Shown here one piece after another: positions 36,585 to 44,585 of a DNA stretch of 64,000 nucleotides (position 1 is its first letter; each line of letters starts with the position of its first letter). Made by a program: the position numbers and the translations under genes. Origin of the DNA: Tissierella sp. MB52-C2 (GTDB lineage: Bacteria; Bacillota; Clostridia; Tissierellales; Tissierellaceae); the NCBI RefSeq assembly GCF_030931715.1, contig NZ_CP133261.1, positions 248,001 to 312,000 of the forward strand, given 5' to 3'. The notes under the pieces are model-generated. The model did not search any database, was not told the origin of the DNA, and was given only the letters and a program-made list of their open reading frames with translations.

Positions 36585-37257
36585 ATGTCTAAAAGATCAA
36601 AATATACTAAAGAAGAAAAGTATACTATTTTAAAGGAAATTGAATCATCTGAAATATCTATAGAAGATACATGTAGAAAATTTAAGATTAGTTATAATAC
36701 TTATGATAACTGGAAGTTTACATATGAAAAATATGGAATACAAGCATTAGAAGAAAGTAAAACATGGAAAAGATATTCTAAAGAATTAAAAGAAATGGCA
36801 GTTTTAGAATATTTAAATGGAGAAGATACACAATTAAATATTTGTAGAAAATATGAAATATCTTCTCGATCTGTTTTAATGAAATGGGTTAAAAGGTATA
36901 ATAGTCATAACGAATTAAACACTACGAAAGGTAGGAATGGTGCTGTTATGACAAAAGGTAGAAAAGACCAATTTAGAAGAAAGAATAGAAATTGTTAAAT
37001 ATTGTATAGAACAAAATAAAGACTATAATAATGCTTCTGAAATTTATGAGGTTTCATATCAACAAGTCTATCAATGGGTTAAAAAATATGAAGAATCCGG
37101 TGAAAATGGACTTGTAGATCGTAGAGGAAAAATAGAACTTACATCAAAAGATAAAGATCAAATTGAGATGAGAAAACTTAAAAAAGATAACGAAAGATTA
37201 AGAATGGAAAATGATTTTTTAAAAAAGCTACAGGAGCTGGAAAGGGGAGGATTTTAA
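36585..37257 (+). pseudogene. IS3 OrfA (helix-turn-helix protein), frameshifted
   Basis: The first frame (36585-36998) encodes two HTH units (KYTKEEKYTILKEIE and ELKEMAVLEYLNGEDTQLNICRKYEIS) and ends early after GRKDQ. One extra base near 36965-36972 shifts it; the next frame continues LEERIEIVKYC, SYQQVYQWVKKYEE and a leucine-zipper tail ending at 37257. Restored length about 223 aa. Without the complete OrfA, normal OrfAB fusion is impossible, so the copy is probably inactive unless complemented. Confidence 0.8.
37221..37227 (+). promoter_or_regulatory. Programmed -1 frameshift site (AAAAAAG) between OrfA and OrfB
   Basis: A6G heptamer near the end of the orfA reading frame. The -1 frame is open from here straight into orfB, as expected for OrfAB fusion in IS3 elements. 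Confidence 0.75.
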
Positions 37258-37292
37258 GCTCATCTAGTCTTAAATATGAAGCAATACAGCAA

Positions 37293-38132
37293 TTGCATAA
37301 AGAAAAGAAGTACTCCATAACTTCCCTATGTGAAGTGGCAGAGATTTCCAGAGCTTCATATTACAAATGGCTTAAACGAGTTGATGCAGTTAATGATAAA
37401 ATTAATGATAATTTAATGGAAGAAATTATAAAGTTATATGAAAGAGTAGATGGAATCTATGGTTACCGAAGAATTACTATGAATATTAATCGTAAATTAA
37501 ACAGTAAATATAATCATAAAAGAATATATAGACTTATGAGAATTTTAGGGTTGAAATCAGTAATTAGAATTAAAAAGAAAAGATATTTAAAAGTATCTGC
37601 TGAGGAGATTGCAAAGAATAAGTTGAATAGAAACTTTTTAGCGTTTAAACCAAATGAGAAATGGCTAACTGATGTAACAGAACTTAAATACAGCATTGGT
37701 CAAAAGGCATACTTAAGTGCAATTTTAGACCTTTATGATAATAGTATCATAGCTTATAAAATAGGACACAGCAATAATAATTCCTTAGTATTTAAAACCT
37801 TTGATAAAGCTATCAAATCTAATCCCAATGCAAGACCACTTCTTCATAGTGATAGGGGCTACCAATATACGTCCCATGGGTTTAAAAAGCGATTAGAAAT
37901 TTATGGTATGGAACAAAGTATGTCAAGAGCTGGTAGATGCATTGATAATGGTCCAATGGAAAACTTTTGGGGAATATTAAAAGCAGAAAAGTATTATCTA
38001 AAAGACAAATATGAAACTTTTGAAGAGTTGGAAACTGATATTAAAAATTATATAACTTTTTATAATAATAAAAGATTACAAAAAAGATTAAACAGCATGA
38101 GTCCACTTGAATATAGAGCTCATGCTGCTTAA
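37293..38132 (+). CDS. IS3 OrfB transposase (DDE integrase domain)
   Basis: 279 aa counted from a TTG at 37293; the frame is open upstream to the slippery site, so the natural product is probably the OrfAB fusion. N-terminal HTH_21 region (SLCEVAEISRASYYKWL), then rve integrase domain with catalytic Asp in LTDVTELKY, Asp in HSDRGYQY and Glu in ENFWGILKAE. Catalytically complete. Confidence 0.92.
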   Translation: MHKEKKYSITSLCEVAEISRASYYKWLKRVDAVNDKINDNLMEEIIKLYERVDGIYGYRRITMNINRKLNSKYNHKRIYRLMRILGLKSVIRIKKKRYLKVSAEEIAKNKLNRNFLAFKPNEKWLTDVTELKYSIGQKAYLSAILDLYDNSIIAYKIGHSNNNSLVFKTFDKAIKSNPNARPLLHSDRGYQYTSHGFKKRLEIYGMEQSMSRAGRCIDNGPMENFWGILKAEKYYLKDKYETFEELETDIKNYITFYNNKRLQKRLNSMSPLEYRAHAA

Positions 38133-38182
38133 AGTATTTTATTTATTTACATTGTCTACTTGACAGGGGGCACTTCAGACTA

Positions 38183-38196
38183 TCCCTTGGCTTTTT
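38183..38196 (-). terminator. Right half of the split terminator of the cyclase gene
   Basis: TCCCTTGGCTTTTT; pairs with 36501-36515. On the minus strand it now stands alone directly after the cyclase stop codon, so the cyclase transcript may read into the insertion sequence. Confidence 0.7.
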
Positions 38197-38891
38197 TATT
38201 CTTCTAATAAAGCAACTGCTCTAATTGGTGAACCTGTACCATCTCTTATCTTTAGCGGCAATCCAATATATAAAAATCTTTTATTTATCAATTTGTCTAA
38301 ATTACACAAATTCTCTGTATTAGTTATATTATATTCTCCACAAATTAGATGAGCCGAAAAGTCAATATCATCTGGAGTTTGGTCTATGGCTGGAGCATCT
38401 ACTCCAATATTTACTACTCCTTTTTCAGCCAACCACTTAGCCCCTTCATAGCTAAGACCTGCATATTCTTTTTGAAACAAATCTGTCCCAAATGCTCTAT
38501 CATGGTGGCCGGTATGAAGTAGGACAATATCACCTTGCCTTATTTCTTGACCAGACCGATTTAATGCTTCTTCTAAATCCCTTGGTTCAAAATAATTAGG
38601 ATATCTTATATGAGATAGGTCTATACATATGGCTGAGCCCCAGAAGTATTCTAAAGGCATTTTATCAATAGTAGGGCCATTTGGGTTGTACTCCCATACT
38701 CCATCACTGTGAGTTCCACCATGTTCACTAATAAGTAAATTTCTAGCAGAAAATCCTAATTTCTTACTTCCTGTTTTTTGCATATTTTCCTTATGGGTCA
38801 TATTGGTCATTATGAAAGTTTGTTGATGCATTGGAAAAACGTCCATGCCTTGATAAATTTCTTGAGATAGGTCAATTAATTTCAACGTCAC
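38196..38891 (-). CDS. Cyclase-family (PF04199) hydrolase, copy 2, beside the BMC operon
   Basis: 231 aa. Same family and close relative of the gene at 45-767, with metal motif HGGTHSDG (about residues 56-63) and DAPAIDQTPDD. GTG start at 38891 behind GGAGGAGATTTT. Divergent from the microcompartment operon with a shared 252-bp control region, so likely co-regulated. Isatin hydrolase in this family opens a lactam; 4-imidazolone hydrolysis to formiminoglycine is chemically similar. I infer imidazolone hydrolase as the role; not proven. Confidence 0.85.
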   Translation of the reverse strand: MTLKLIDLSQEIYQGMDVFPMHQQTFIMTNMTHKENMQKTGSKKLGFSARNLLISEHGGTHSDGVWEYNPNGPTIDKMPLEYFWGSAICIDLSHIRYPNYFEPRDLEEALNRSGQEIRQGDIVLLHTGHHDRAFGTDLFQKEYAGLSYEGAKWLAEKGVVNIGVDAPAIDQTPDDIDFSAHLICGEYNITNTENLCNLDKLINKRFLYIGLPLKIRDGTGSPIRAVALLEE

Positions 38892-39143
38892 AAAATCTCC
38901 TCCCCAATAATATTTAAATAATTTACTACATCATATATAGATATGTATATTATTTAGTCCTTATTATAGCTAATTGTTTATTTAAATCATATATAGAAGA
39001 TATACAAAAAGTTTATAAGAAACTAACAAAAGATTTAGCATAAAATTTAATTCTTTAGTATATTTTTATAGTAAACTAACAAGGTTTATTTTATATTAAT
39101 GTGTTATTATTAATACAAAATTATTTAAGAAGGGGGAAAAAAT
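38892..39143. promoter_or_regulatory. Divergent control region of cyclase gene and BMC operon
   Basis: 252 bp. Two direct repeats AAACTAACAA at 39020-39029 and 39073-39082 (53 bp apart, about five helical turns) look like regulator sites. Between them lies an imperfect dyad TTTAGTATA-TTTT-TATAGTAAA. No sigma-54 motif or riboswitch was seen. A PucR-type regulator is encoded at 23332. Confidence 0.45.
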
Positions 39144-40742
39144 ATGTATGATGTAGTAATAAAAAATGCAAGAATTCCTCAGCATGATGATACTGTACTT
39201 ACTAATATCCTAGTAAAGGATGAAAAGATAGCGGGATTTCTAGACAATATTGATGGAATAGATGCAAAGGAAATAATAGATGCAGAAGGCAATCTAACTC
39301 TACCTGGATGTATAGATTCCCACACTCATTTTATGTATCAAGGATTTCCTCACAGAGAAAACTTCCTAACAGGTACAGCTGCTGCTGCACGTGGTGGAGT
39401 AACTACAGTTATTGATATGCCTTGTTGTTCTGTACCATCTGCAAGAAGTGTAGAACAACTAGAATTAAAATTAGATTTAGTAAGACCTCAAGCCTTAGTA
39501 GATTTTGCTATGTGGGGTGGTGTAACAGGAGAAGATGTAAGAGAAGGCTGGTTAGACCATGTACAAGAGCAGGCAGACTACGGAGTAGTTGCATTTAAAG
39601 CTTATATGACACCTTCAGTACCAACTTTTCCTAGAGTTACAGATCCAGAGATGTATGAAGCTTTTAAAGCTGTGGCAAAAACAGGACTTCCAATAGGAAT
39701 TCATGCTGAAAACTATTCTATGTGTGATTACTATGTAAATAAATTCCGTGAAGAAGGAAGAATGGATGGGCCGGCTTGGGCAGAGGCAAGAATGGAATTA
39801 GCAGAGAAGGTTGCCATAGAATTGGGCATAAGCTTTGCCGAAGATGCGGGAGCAAGACTTCATATAGTCCATATGAGTACAGGAATAGGCGCTAAATTAG
39901 TAGGAGAAGCAAAGAAAAGAGGATTAAATGTAACATCAGAATCTTGCCCTCACTATTTAACTCTAAACTATCAAGAAGCTATGACAAAACACGGTGCTTG
40001 TGCAAAGATAGCCCCTCCTCTTAGAACTAAAAGAGATAATGAAGAACAATGGGAAGGAATAAATAATGGAAGTATCGACTTTATTGCAACAGACCATGCT
40101 CCTTATGAAATAGAGAGTGAAAAGGCGAAGGAAGGAATGAATATTTGGACAGCATTCCCAGGAATACCTGGAGTAGAAACTATGGTTCCTATTATTGTAA
40201 GCGAAGGCTACAATAAAGGAAGAATATCTTTAAGCAAACTAGTTGATATATTAAGTAAGAATGCTGCAATCCACTATGGATTATATCCAAAGAAAGGTGC
40301 AATGCATATAGGCTCAGATGCTGACTTTACTATAATAGATTTAGAAAAGAAATGGACTATAGATCCTAAGACTGAAGCTTCAATGTGTGGATATACTCCG
40401 CTGGAAGGAATGGAGCTAACAGGAAAGGTAGCTCAAACCATAGTTCGTGGACATTTAGTATTTAAAGATGTAGAAGAAAGTACATTAAGAGATTTAACAG
40501 ATGATGAACTTCAAGAAATAGTTCATAATTATCCAAAGGGAATAGAGGAAAGATATAATAAAATATTTGAAAACTATCCTCATGCCCATAGTGCAGAGTA
40601 TGAAAAGAGTTATAGAAAAGAACATCCTGAAGTAATAGATAAACATATAAGAGCTATTGATGGAATCATGATTAAACCAGGATTTGGACAGTTCATAAAG
40701 AGACAGAGTATACAGATATTACCAAGACAAATAACATTTTAA
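39144..40742 (+). CDS. AllB/dihydropyrimidinase-like cyclic amidohydrolase
   Basis: 532 aa. Metal motif DSHTHF (about 58-63), carbamylated-lysine segment VAFKAYM (about 150-156), HAENYS, HIVHMST and ATDHAPY: a binuclear-zinc hydantoinase/allantoinase fold. First gene of the microcompartment operon. About 75-80 residues longer at the C-terminus than usual AllB enzymes; this tail ends in a basic/hydrophobic stretch (FGQFIKRQSIQILPRQ) that could be an encapsulation peptide. I infer a purine-ring opener (xanthine amidohydrolase) from context; allantoinase or dihydropyrimidinase remain possible. Confidence 0.85.
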   Translation: MYDVVIKNARIPQHDDTVLTNILVKDEKIAGFLDNIDGIDAKEIIDAEGNLTLPGCIDSHTHFMYQGFPHRENFLTGTAAAARGGVTTVIDMPCCSVPSARSVEQLELKLDLVRPQALVDFAMWGGVTGEDVREGWLDHVQEQADYGVVAFKAYMTPSVPTFPRVTDPEMYEAFKAVAKTGLPIGIHAENYSMCDYYVNKFREEGRMDGPAWAEARMELAEKVAIELGISFAEDAGARLHIVHMSTGIGAKLVGEAKKRGLNVTSESCPHYLTLNYQEAMTKHGACAKIAPPLRTKRDNEEQWEGINNGSIDFIATDHAPYEIESEKAKEGMNIWTAFPGIPGVETMVPIIVSEGYNKGRISLSKLVDILSKNAAIHYGLYPKKGAMHIGSDADFTIIDLEKKWTIDPKTEASMCGYTPLEGMELTGKVAQTIVRGHLVFKDVEESTLRDLTDDELQEIVHNYPKGIEERYNKIFENYPHAHSAEYEKSYRKEHPEVIDKHIRAIDGIMIKPGFGQFIKRQSIQILPRQITF

Positions 40743-40764
40743 AAAAATACAAGGGGGAATATAA

Positions 40765-41367
40765 ATGGCTAGACATGCAATTTTAGTGATAGATATGTTA
40801 AATGATTTTATACATGATGATGGTGCTCTATTATGTAAAGGTGGGCAAACAATAATTCCAGATTTACAGAGATTGTTCAAATGGGTTAGAGGAAGAAAGA
40901 ATGATGATATTCATATAGTTCATATTCAAGAAGCTCATAGAAAAAATGATGCTGACTTCAGAGTGAGACCAGTACATTCTGTAGCAGGAACATGGGGTTC
41001 CCAAATAATAGATGAGCTTGCACCAGAAGGAGATGAATATGTAGTACCAAAGAGAAGACATAGTGGGTTTGCTCATACGGATTTAGATTTATATCTAAGA
41101 GAAGAAAATATAGATACAGTAGTAGTTACAGGGGTTTGGACTAATGTTTGTGTAAGAAGTACAGCAACTGATGCTCTAGCTCGTGCATATAAGGTAATTA
41201 CCCTAAGCGATGGATGTGCATCTAAGACAGAAGAAATGCATGAATATGGATTAAATGATTTAAGTATATTTACAAAGGTAATGACTATTGACGAATATGT
41301 GGATGACTGGGAAAAAGGCATAGATGCATGGGCAGGCGGTGGAGACAGAGAAAACAAAGTGGAATAA
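40765..41367 (+). CDS. Isochorismatase-like cysteine amidohydrolase
   Basis: 200 aa. Asp of LVIDMLNDF (about residue 10), a Lys around VPKRRHSG (about 94) and nucleophile Cys in TGVWTNVCVRSTATDA (about 127) give the D-K-C triad of the family that includes N-carbamoylsarcosine amidohydrolase and ureidoacrylate hydrolase RutB. Those act on N-carbamoyl groups, so hydrolysis of a ureido intermediate such as 4-ureido-5-imidazolecarboxylate is a good fit after the AllB-like step. 22 bp from the previous gene. Confidence 0.83.
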   Translation: MARHAILVIDMLNDFIHDDGALLCKGGQTIIPDLQRLFKWVRGRKNDDIHIVHIQEAHRKNDADFRVRPVHSVAGTWGSQIIDELAPEGDEYVVPKRRHSGFAHTDLDLYLREENIDTVVVTGVWTNVCVRSTATDALARAYKVITLSDGCASKTEEMHEYGLNDLSIFTKVMTIDEYVDDWEKGIDAWAGGGDRENKVE

Positions 41368-41369
41368 TA

Positions 41370-41392
41370 TTAGGCGGTCTTTGACCGCCTAA
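41370..41392 (+). terminator. Intra-operon hairpin
   Basis: TTAGGCGGTC / GACCGCCTAA with TTT loop and no T-run, 28 bp before the UbiX gene. Too little space follows for a new promoter, so more likely an mRNA processing or stability element that tunes the ratio of enzymes. Confidence 0.55.
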
Positions 41393-41419
41393 TTAGTACA
41401 TAGAAAGAGAGGAAAAAAG

Positions 41420-41977
41420 ATGAAAATAGTAGTTGGAGTATCTGGCGGTAGTGGATCCATTTATGCTATTTCTCTTCTAAAGGCATTAAAAGAACTAAAT
41501 ATAGAGACTCACCTTGTGGTTTCCACCATGGGAGAATATGTAACAGAGCATGAATGTGGTGTGAGTTTAGAAGAATTAAAATCCTTAGCCACATATTACC
41601 ATGACAACAAAAACTTTGCAGCTCCCATAGCCAGTGGATCTTTTAAGGTAGATAAAATGATAGTATTACCTTGTTCCATGAAGACTTTATCATCTGTTGC
41701 CTATGGTTTTTCTGATTCATTAATAGCTCGTGCTTGTGATGTTACCATCAAGGAAGGAAGAAAATTAATCTTAGTACCTAGGGAAACTCCATTAAGTTCA
41801 ATTCACCTAGAGAATATGCTAAAACTCTCAAAGATGAATGTAACTATATTTCCACTGAGTCCAGGATTTTATAACCATCCAGAAACCATAGAAGATATTG
41901 TATTTAATATGACAGGAAGAATATTAGATGCATTAGAAATAGACAATAATTTAGTCAATAGATGGACAGGACAATAA
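41420..41977 (+). CDS. ubiX: UbiX-family flavin prenyltransferase
   Basis: 185 aa. Family motifs GVSGGSGSIYA (FMN site, about 5-15), LPCSMKTLSSVAYG and LVPRETPLSSIHLENML. Makes prenylated FMN, the cofactor of UbiD decarboxylases; its partner starts 17 bp downstream. Not a ubiquinone gene here: no other ubi genes are present and the organism looks anaerobic. Confidence 0.92.
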   Translation: MKIVVGVSGGSGSIYAISLLKALKELNIETHLVVSTMGEYVTEHECGVSLEELKSLATYYHDNKNFAAPIASGSFKVDKMIVLPCSMKTLSSVAYGFSDSLIARACDVTIKEGRKLILVPRETPLSSIHLENMLKLSKMNVTIFPLSPGFYNHPETIEDIVFNMTGRILDALEIDNNLVNRWTGQ

Positions 41978-41994
41978 GTATAAGGAGGGAGAAT

Positions 41995-43344
41995 GTGGAG
42001 AATCAAATGTTAAGATATACCTTAGAAAAACTAAGGGCTAACAATTCCCTTTTAGAAACAAATAAAGAAGTAGATTATATATATGAAATGGGAGCAGTAT
42101 TAAAATATTGTAACAATAGAGTACCTATGTTGTTTAACAATATAAAGGGAAATCCGTTGTCCTCCATAGGAGGATTGTATGGAGATAGAATGATAATATA
42201 TGACTTACTGGGAATAGACCACAACAATAGAATGGAAAGATTTATGGATGGGATAGTTAATCCACAACCATATAAAGTAGTTAGTAATGGTCCAGTGAAG
42301 GAAAATATAATAAAAAGAAATATAGATCTACAAAGAATACTACCTATAAACAAGTTTCAAGAAAAAGATTCATCAAGCTTTATAACGGCAGGAGTAATGG
42401 TAGTAAAAGATCCTGATACGGGTAAATTTTTTACTTCCATAAGAAGACTACAGGTAAATGGTGGAAATCAGCTTTCAGCATTGATCGCATCACCAAAACT
42501 TACTAATGATTTTCTAGAACTAGAAAGACAAGGAAAGCCCTTAGAAGTTGCCATAGTTTTAGGATATGATGCACCATTTCTAATGGCCAGTCAAATAAGT
42601 TCTGCAACTTATGGAGTAGACAAATATATGGTAGATAGTAGTTTAAGAGGAGAACCTTTAGAACTTGTACCCTGTGAAACAGTAGATCTTTTAGTGCCAG
42701 CATATGCAGAAATAGTTTTAGAAGGGCGTATTGTTCCAGGTAAAAGAGAATTAGAAGGACCATTTGGAGAACTAATGGGATACTATGGAGCACAAGCACC
42801 ACACCCAATAATAGAAGTAGATTGTATTCTTCATAGAAATAATCCTATATATCAAACTGCTTTTCCATGTAGAGAAGAACATGTATCAAATGGTTTAATA
42901 AGAGAAATAGAACTATACTACCATCTAAAGAATCAAGTAGATGTAGTAGATGTATATGTAACAGAAGGCGGGGGGTACAGATTTAATGCCTTTATTGCCA
43001 TTAGAAAACATAAAAAGGGTGATGCTAAAACTGCAATATTAGCTGCATTAGGACTAAACAAGGACTTAAAGCAAGTTGTCATAGTAGACGAAGACGTAAA
43101 CATATTTGACCTTCAAGAAGTTGAATGGGCAATAACTACAAGATCACAAGCATCAATGGACTATACCATAGTGGAAGGGGCCTTAGGTTCATCCTTGGAG
43201 CCATCCCATGATATAAGAGGAGTAACAGATAAGGTTGGAATAGATGCTACTAGACCTTTAGAAGATAATTGTGGAAAATTTAGTAGAGCCATTATACCAG
43301 AGTATGGTAATATAGATATAAATAAATACTTTCCAAATATTTAG
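41995..43344 (+). CDS. UbiD-family prFMN-dependent decarboxylase
   Basis: 449 aa. N-terminal LRYTLEKLRANNSLLE, prFMN/metal-binding core, and catalytic EGPFGE (about 248-253) preceded by an Arg at GKRE; C-terminal VDEDVNIFD and WAITTR blocks as in UbiD. GTG 41995 is chosen for its AAGGAGGGAGAAT; an upstream ATG lies inside ubiX. UbiD enzymes decarboxylate aromatic and heteroaromatic acids. Within this operon, 4-amino-5-imidazolecarboxylate is the likely substrate (inference). Confidence 0.9.
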   Translation: MENQMLRYTLEKLRANNSLLETNKEVDYIYEMGAVLKYCNNRVPMLFNNIKGNPLSSIGGLYGDRMIIYDLLGIDHNNRMERFMDGIVNPQPYKVVSNGPVKENIIKRNIDLQRILPINKFQEKDSSSFITAGVMVVKDPDTGKFFTSIRRLQVNGGNQLSALIASPKLTNDFLELERQGKPLEVAIVLGYDAPFLMASQISSATYGVDKYMVDSSLRGEPLELVPCETVDLLVPAYAEIVLEGRIVPGKRELEGPFGELMGYYGAQAPHPIIEVDCILHRNNPIYQTAFPCREEHVSNGLIREIELYYHLKNQVDVVDVYVTEGGGYRFNAFIAIRKHKKGDAKTAILAALGLNKDLKQVVIVDEDVNIFDLQEVEWAITTRSQASMDYTIVEGALGSSLEPSHDIRGVTDKVGIDATRPLEDNCGKFSRAIIPEYGNIDINKYFPNI

Positions 43345-43360
43345 AAAGTTGGTGAGGTAA

Positions 43361-43642
43361 GTGAGAGAAGCTATAGGAATGGTTGAGACGAGGTCTTTTG
43401 TTGCGGCTCTTGAAGTGGCAGATGCAATGACAAAGGCTGCCAGTGTAAAGATTATGGATTTTCAAATAGTTGGATCAGGACTAGTTTCAGTTACAGTAAC
43501 AGGAGACGTGGCTGCAGTAACTGCAGCAGTAGAGACAGGGAAAGAACGAGGGGCACAAGTGGCGGAAGTAGTATCAGCTAATGTAATTCCAAGACCTCAT
43601 GATGAAGTAGATAAAATATTTGACTTTGATGGTGGTGAATAA
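43361..43642 (+). CDS. BMC-H hexameric shell protein 1
   Basis: 93 aa single BMC domain (PF00936): opens REAIGMVETRSFVAALEVADAM, pore segment VGSGLVSV, ends VIPRPHDEV. GTG start behind GGTGAGG. Close to canonical PduA/EutM facets, with a small GSGL pore suited to polar metabolites. Confidence 0.95.
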   Translation: MREAIGMVETRSFVAALEVADAMTKAASVKIMDFQIVGSGLVSVTVTGDVAAVTAAVETGKERGAQVAEVVSANVIPRPHDEVDKIFDFDGGE

Positions 43643-43644
43643 TT

Positions 43645-43866
43645 ATGGCAAATCCCTTATCTAGAATCGCCATGGGGAACCTTATAAAGGATAATAGACC
43701 AATAATAAGCAATAGAGTAGAAAATAAAATCTGTAACCTTGGCAATGGAGAAAGTAAAATAATCTCAGATATAATAAATAGAGAGAGACAAGTAGTAGAA
43801 GAAATAAGAGGAGTAAAAGCAATAACCCTAGAAGAAGCAGCGGAAAGAGTAAAAAATAACCGTTAG
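43645..43866 (+). CDS. Small protein of unknown function within the shell gene cluster
   Basis: 73 aa, starting 2 bp after the first shell gene. Sequence MANPLSRIAMGNLIKD then predicted helices (GESKIISDIINRERQVVEEIRG and LEEAAERVKNN). No cysteines except one, no signal peptide. Not recognised. Position between shell genes suggests a scaffold, linker or cargo-recruiting peptide. Confidence 0.6.
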   Translation: MANPLSRIAMGNLIKDNRPIISNRVENKICNLGNGESKIISDIINRERQVVEEIRGVKAITLEEAAERVKNNR

Positions 43867-43882
43867 CAACGGGAGGTGTGAA

Positions 43883-44251
43883 ATGAATAAAGCATTGGGA
43901 CTTATAGAAGCCTTAGGTTTAACTACAGCAGTTACAGCTTTAGATGCTGCCAGTAAAGCTGCTGACATAACCTTAGTTGGATTTGAAAAAATTATAGGAG
44001 TAGGTAAGGCAGTGGGAGTAAATATCCAGATAGCAGGAGAAGTAGCTGCAGTTCAAGCAGCAGTAGAGGCAGCGGTAAGTGCTGGAAATAAAGTAGGAGT
44101 AATATTTGCATCCCATGTAATACCAAGACCCCATGATGAAGTAGATGCTCTAATAGCAAAATTTGCTAAGAATATAGGGAGCAAGGAAGAAAAAAAAGAA
44201 GTAAAAAAATCAGCAAAACAAGAAAATAAAAAAGAAGAAAATAAAAAATAA
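43883..44251 (+). CDS. BMC-H shell protein 2 with charged C-terminal tail
   Basis: 122 aa. BMC domain (1-93; NKALGLIEALGLTTAVTALDAA, pore GVGKAVG, VIPRPHDEV), then a tail of about 29 residues that is almost only Lys, Glu, Asn and Gln (SKEEKKEVKKSAKQ...). The extension could face the lumen or cytosol and bind cargo or nucleic acid. Pore differs from the other two shell proteins. Confidence 0.92.
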   Translation: MNKALGLIEALGLTTAVTALDAASKAADITLVGFEKIIGVGKAVGVNIQIAGEVAAVQAAVEAAVSAGNKVGVIFASHVIPRPHDEVDALIAKFAKNIGSKEEKKEVKKSAKQENKKEENKK

Positions 44252-44290
44252 ATAAGAATAGAATAAAAAATCCATAAGGAGGAATAAAAC

Positions 44291-44569
44291 ATGAGTCAAG
44301 CATTAGGATTAGTTGAAACTAAAGGATTAGTAGGTAGTATAGAGGCAGCAGATGCCATGGTAAAAGCTGCAAATGTTACTTTAGTGGGATATGAGAAAAT
44401 AGGATTTGGTCTTGTAACAGTAATGGTTAGAGGAGACGTAGGAGCAGTAAAAGCAGCAGTAGATGCAGGAGCAGAAGCAGCAAGAAACGTAGGAGAACTT
44501 CATTCCGTTCACGTAATCCCAAGACCTCATGCAGAAGTCGAAAGAGTTGTCTTAAAACAATACGAATAA
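44291..44569 (+). CDS. BMC-H hexameric shell protein 3
   Basis: 92 aa canonical BMC domain: [20 protein letters not shown], pore IGFGLVTV, end [13 protein letters not shown]. Strong AAGGAGGAATAAAAC before ATG, perhaps the major facet protein. Confidence 0.95.
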   Translation: MSQALGLVETKGLVGSIEAADAMVKAANVTLVGYEKIGFGLVTVMVRGDVGAVKAAVDAGAEAARNVGELHSVHVIPRPHAEVERVVLKQYE

Positions 44570-44585
44570 TATTGGAGTGTTTTAG

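Larger units (their letters stand above)
36517..38177 (+). mobile_element. IS3-family insertion sequence (IS150-like)
   Basis: 1661 bp. Imperfect 25-bp terminal inverted repeats at 36517-36541 and 38153-38177 (both TGA..TGC.CCC and ending GTAGACA when read inward). A 3-bp target duplication GAC flanks it (36514-36516 and 38178-38180). Carries orfA and orfB. The crisp ends and duplication indicate a fairly recent insertion. Confidence 0.93.

Noticed and set aside
41420-43344. UbiX/UbiD as ubiquinone biosynthesis genes
   Set aside because: No other ubiquinone genes, an anaerobic gene set, and an operon context with amidohydrolases and shell proteins.
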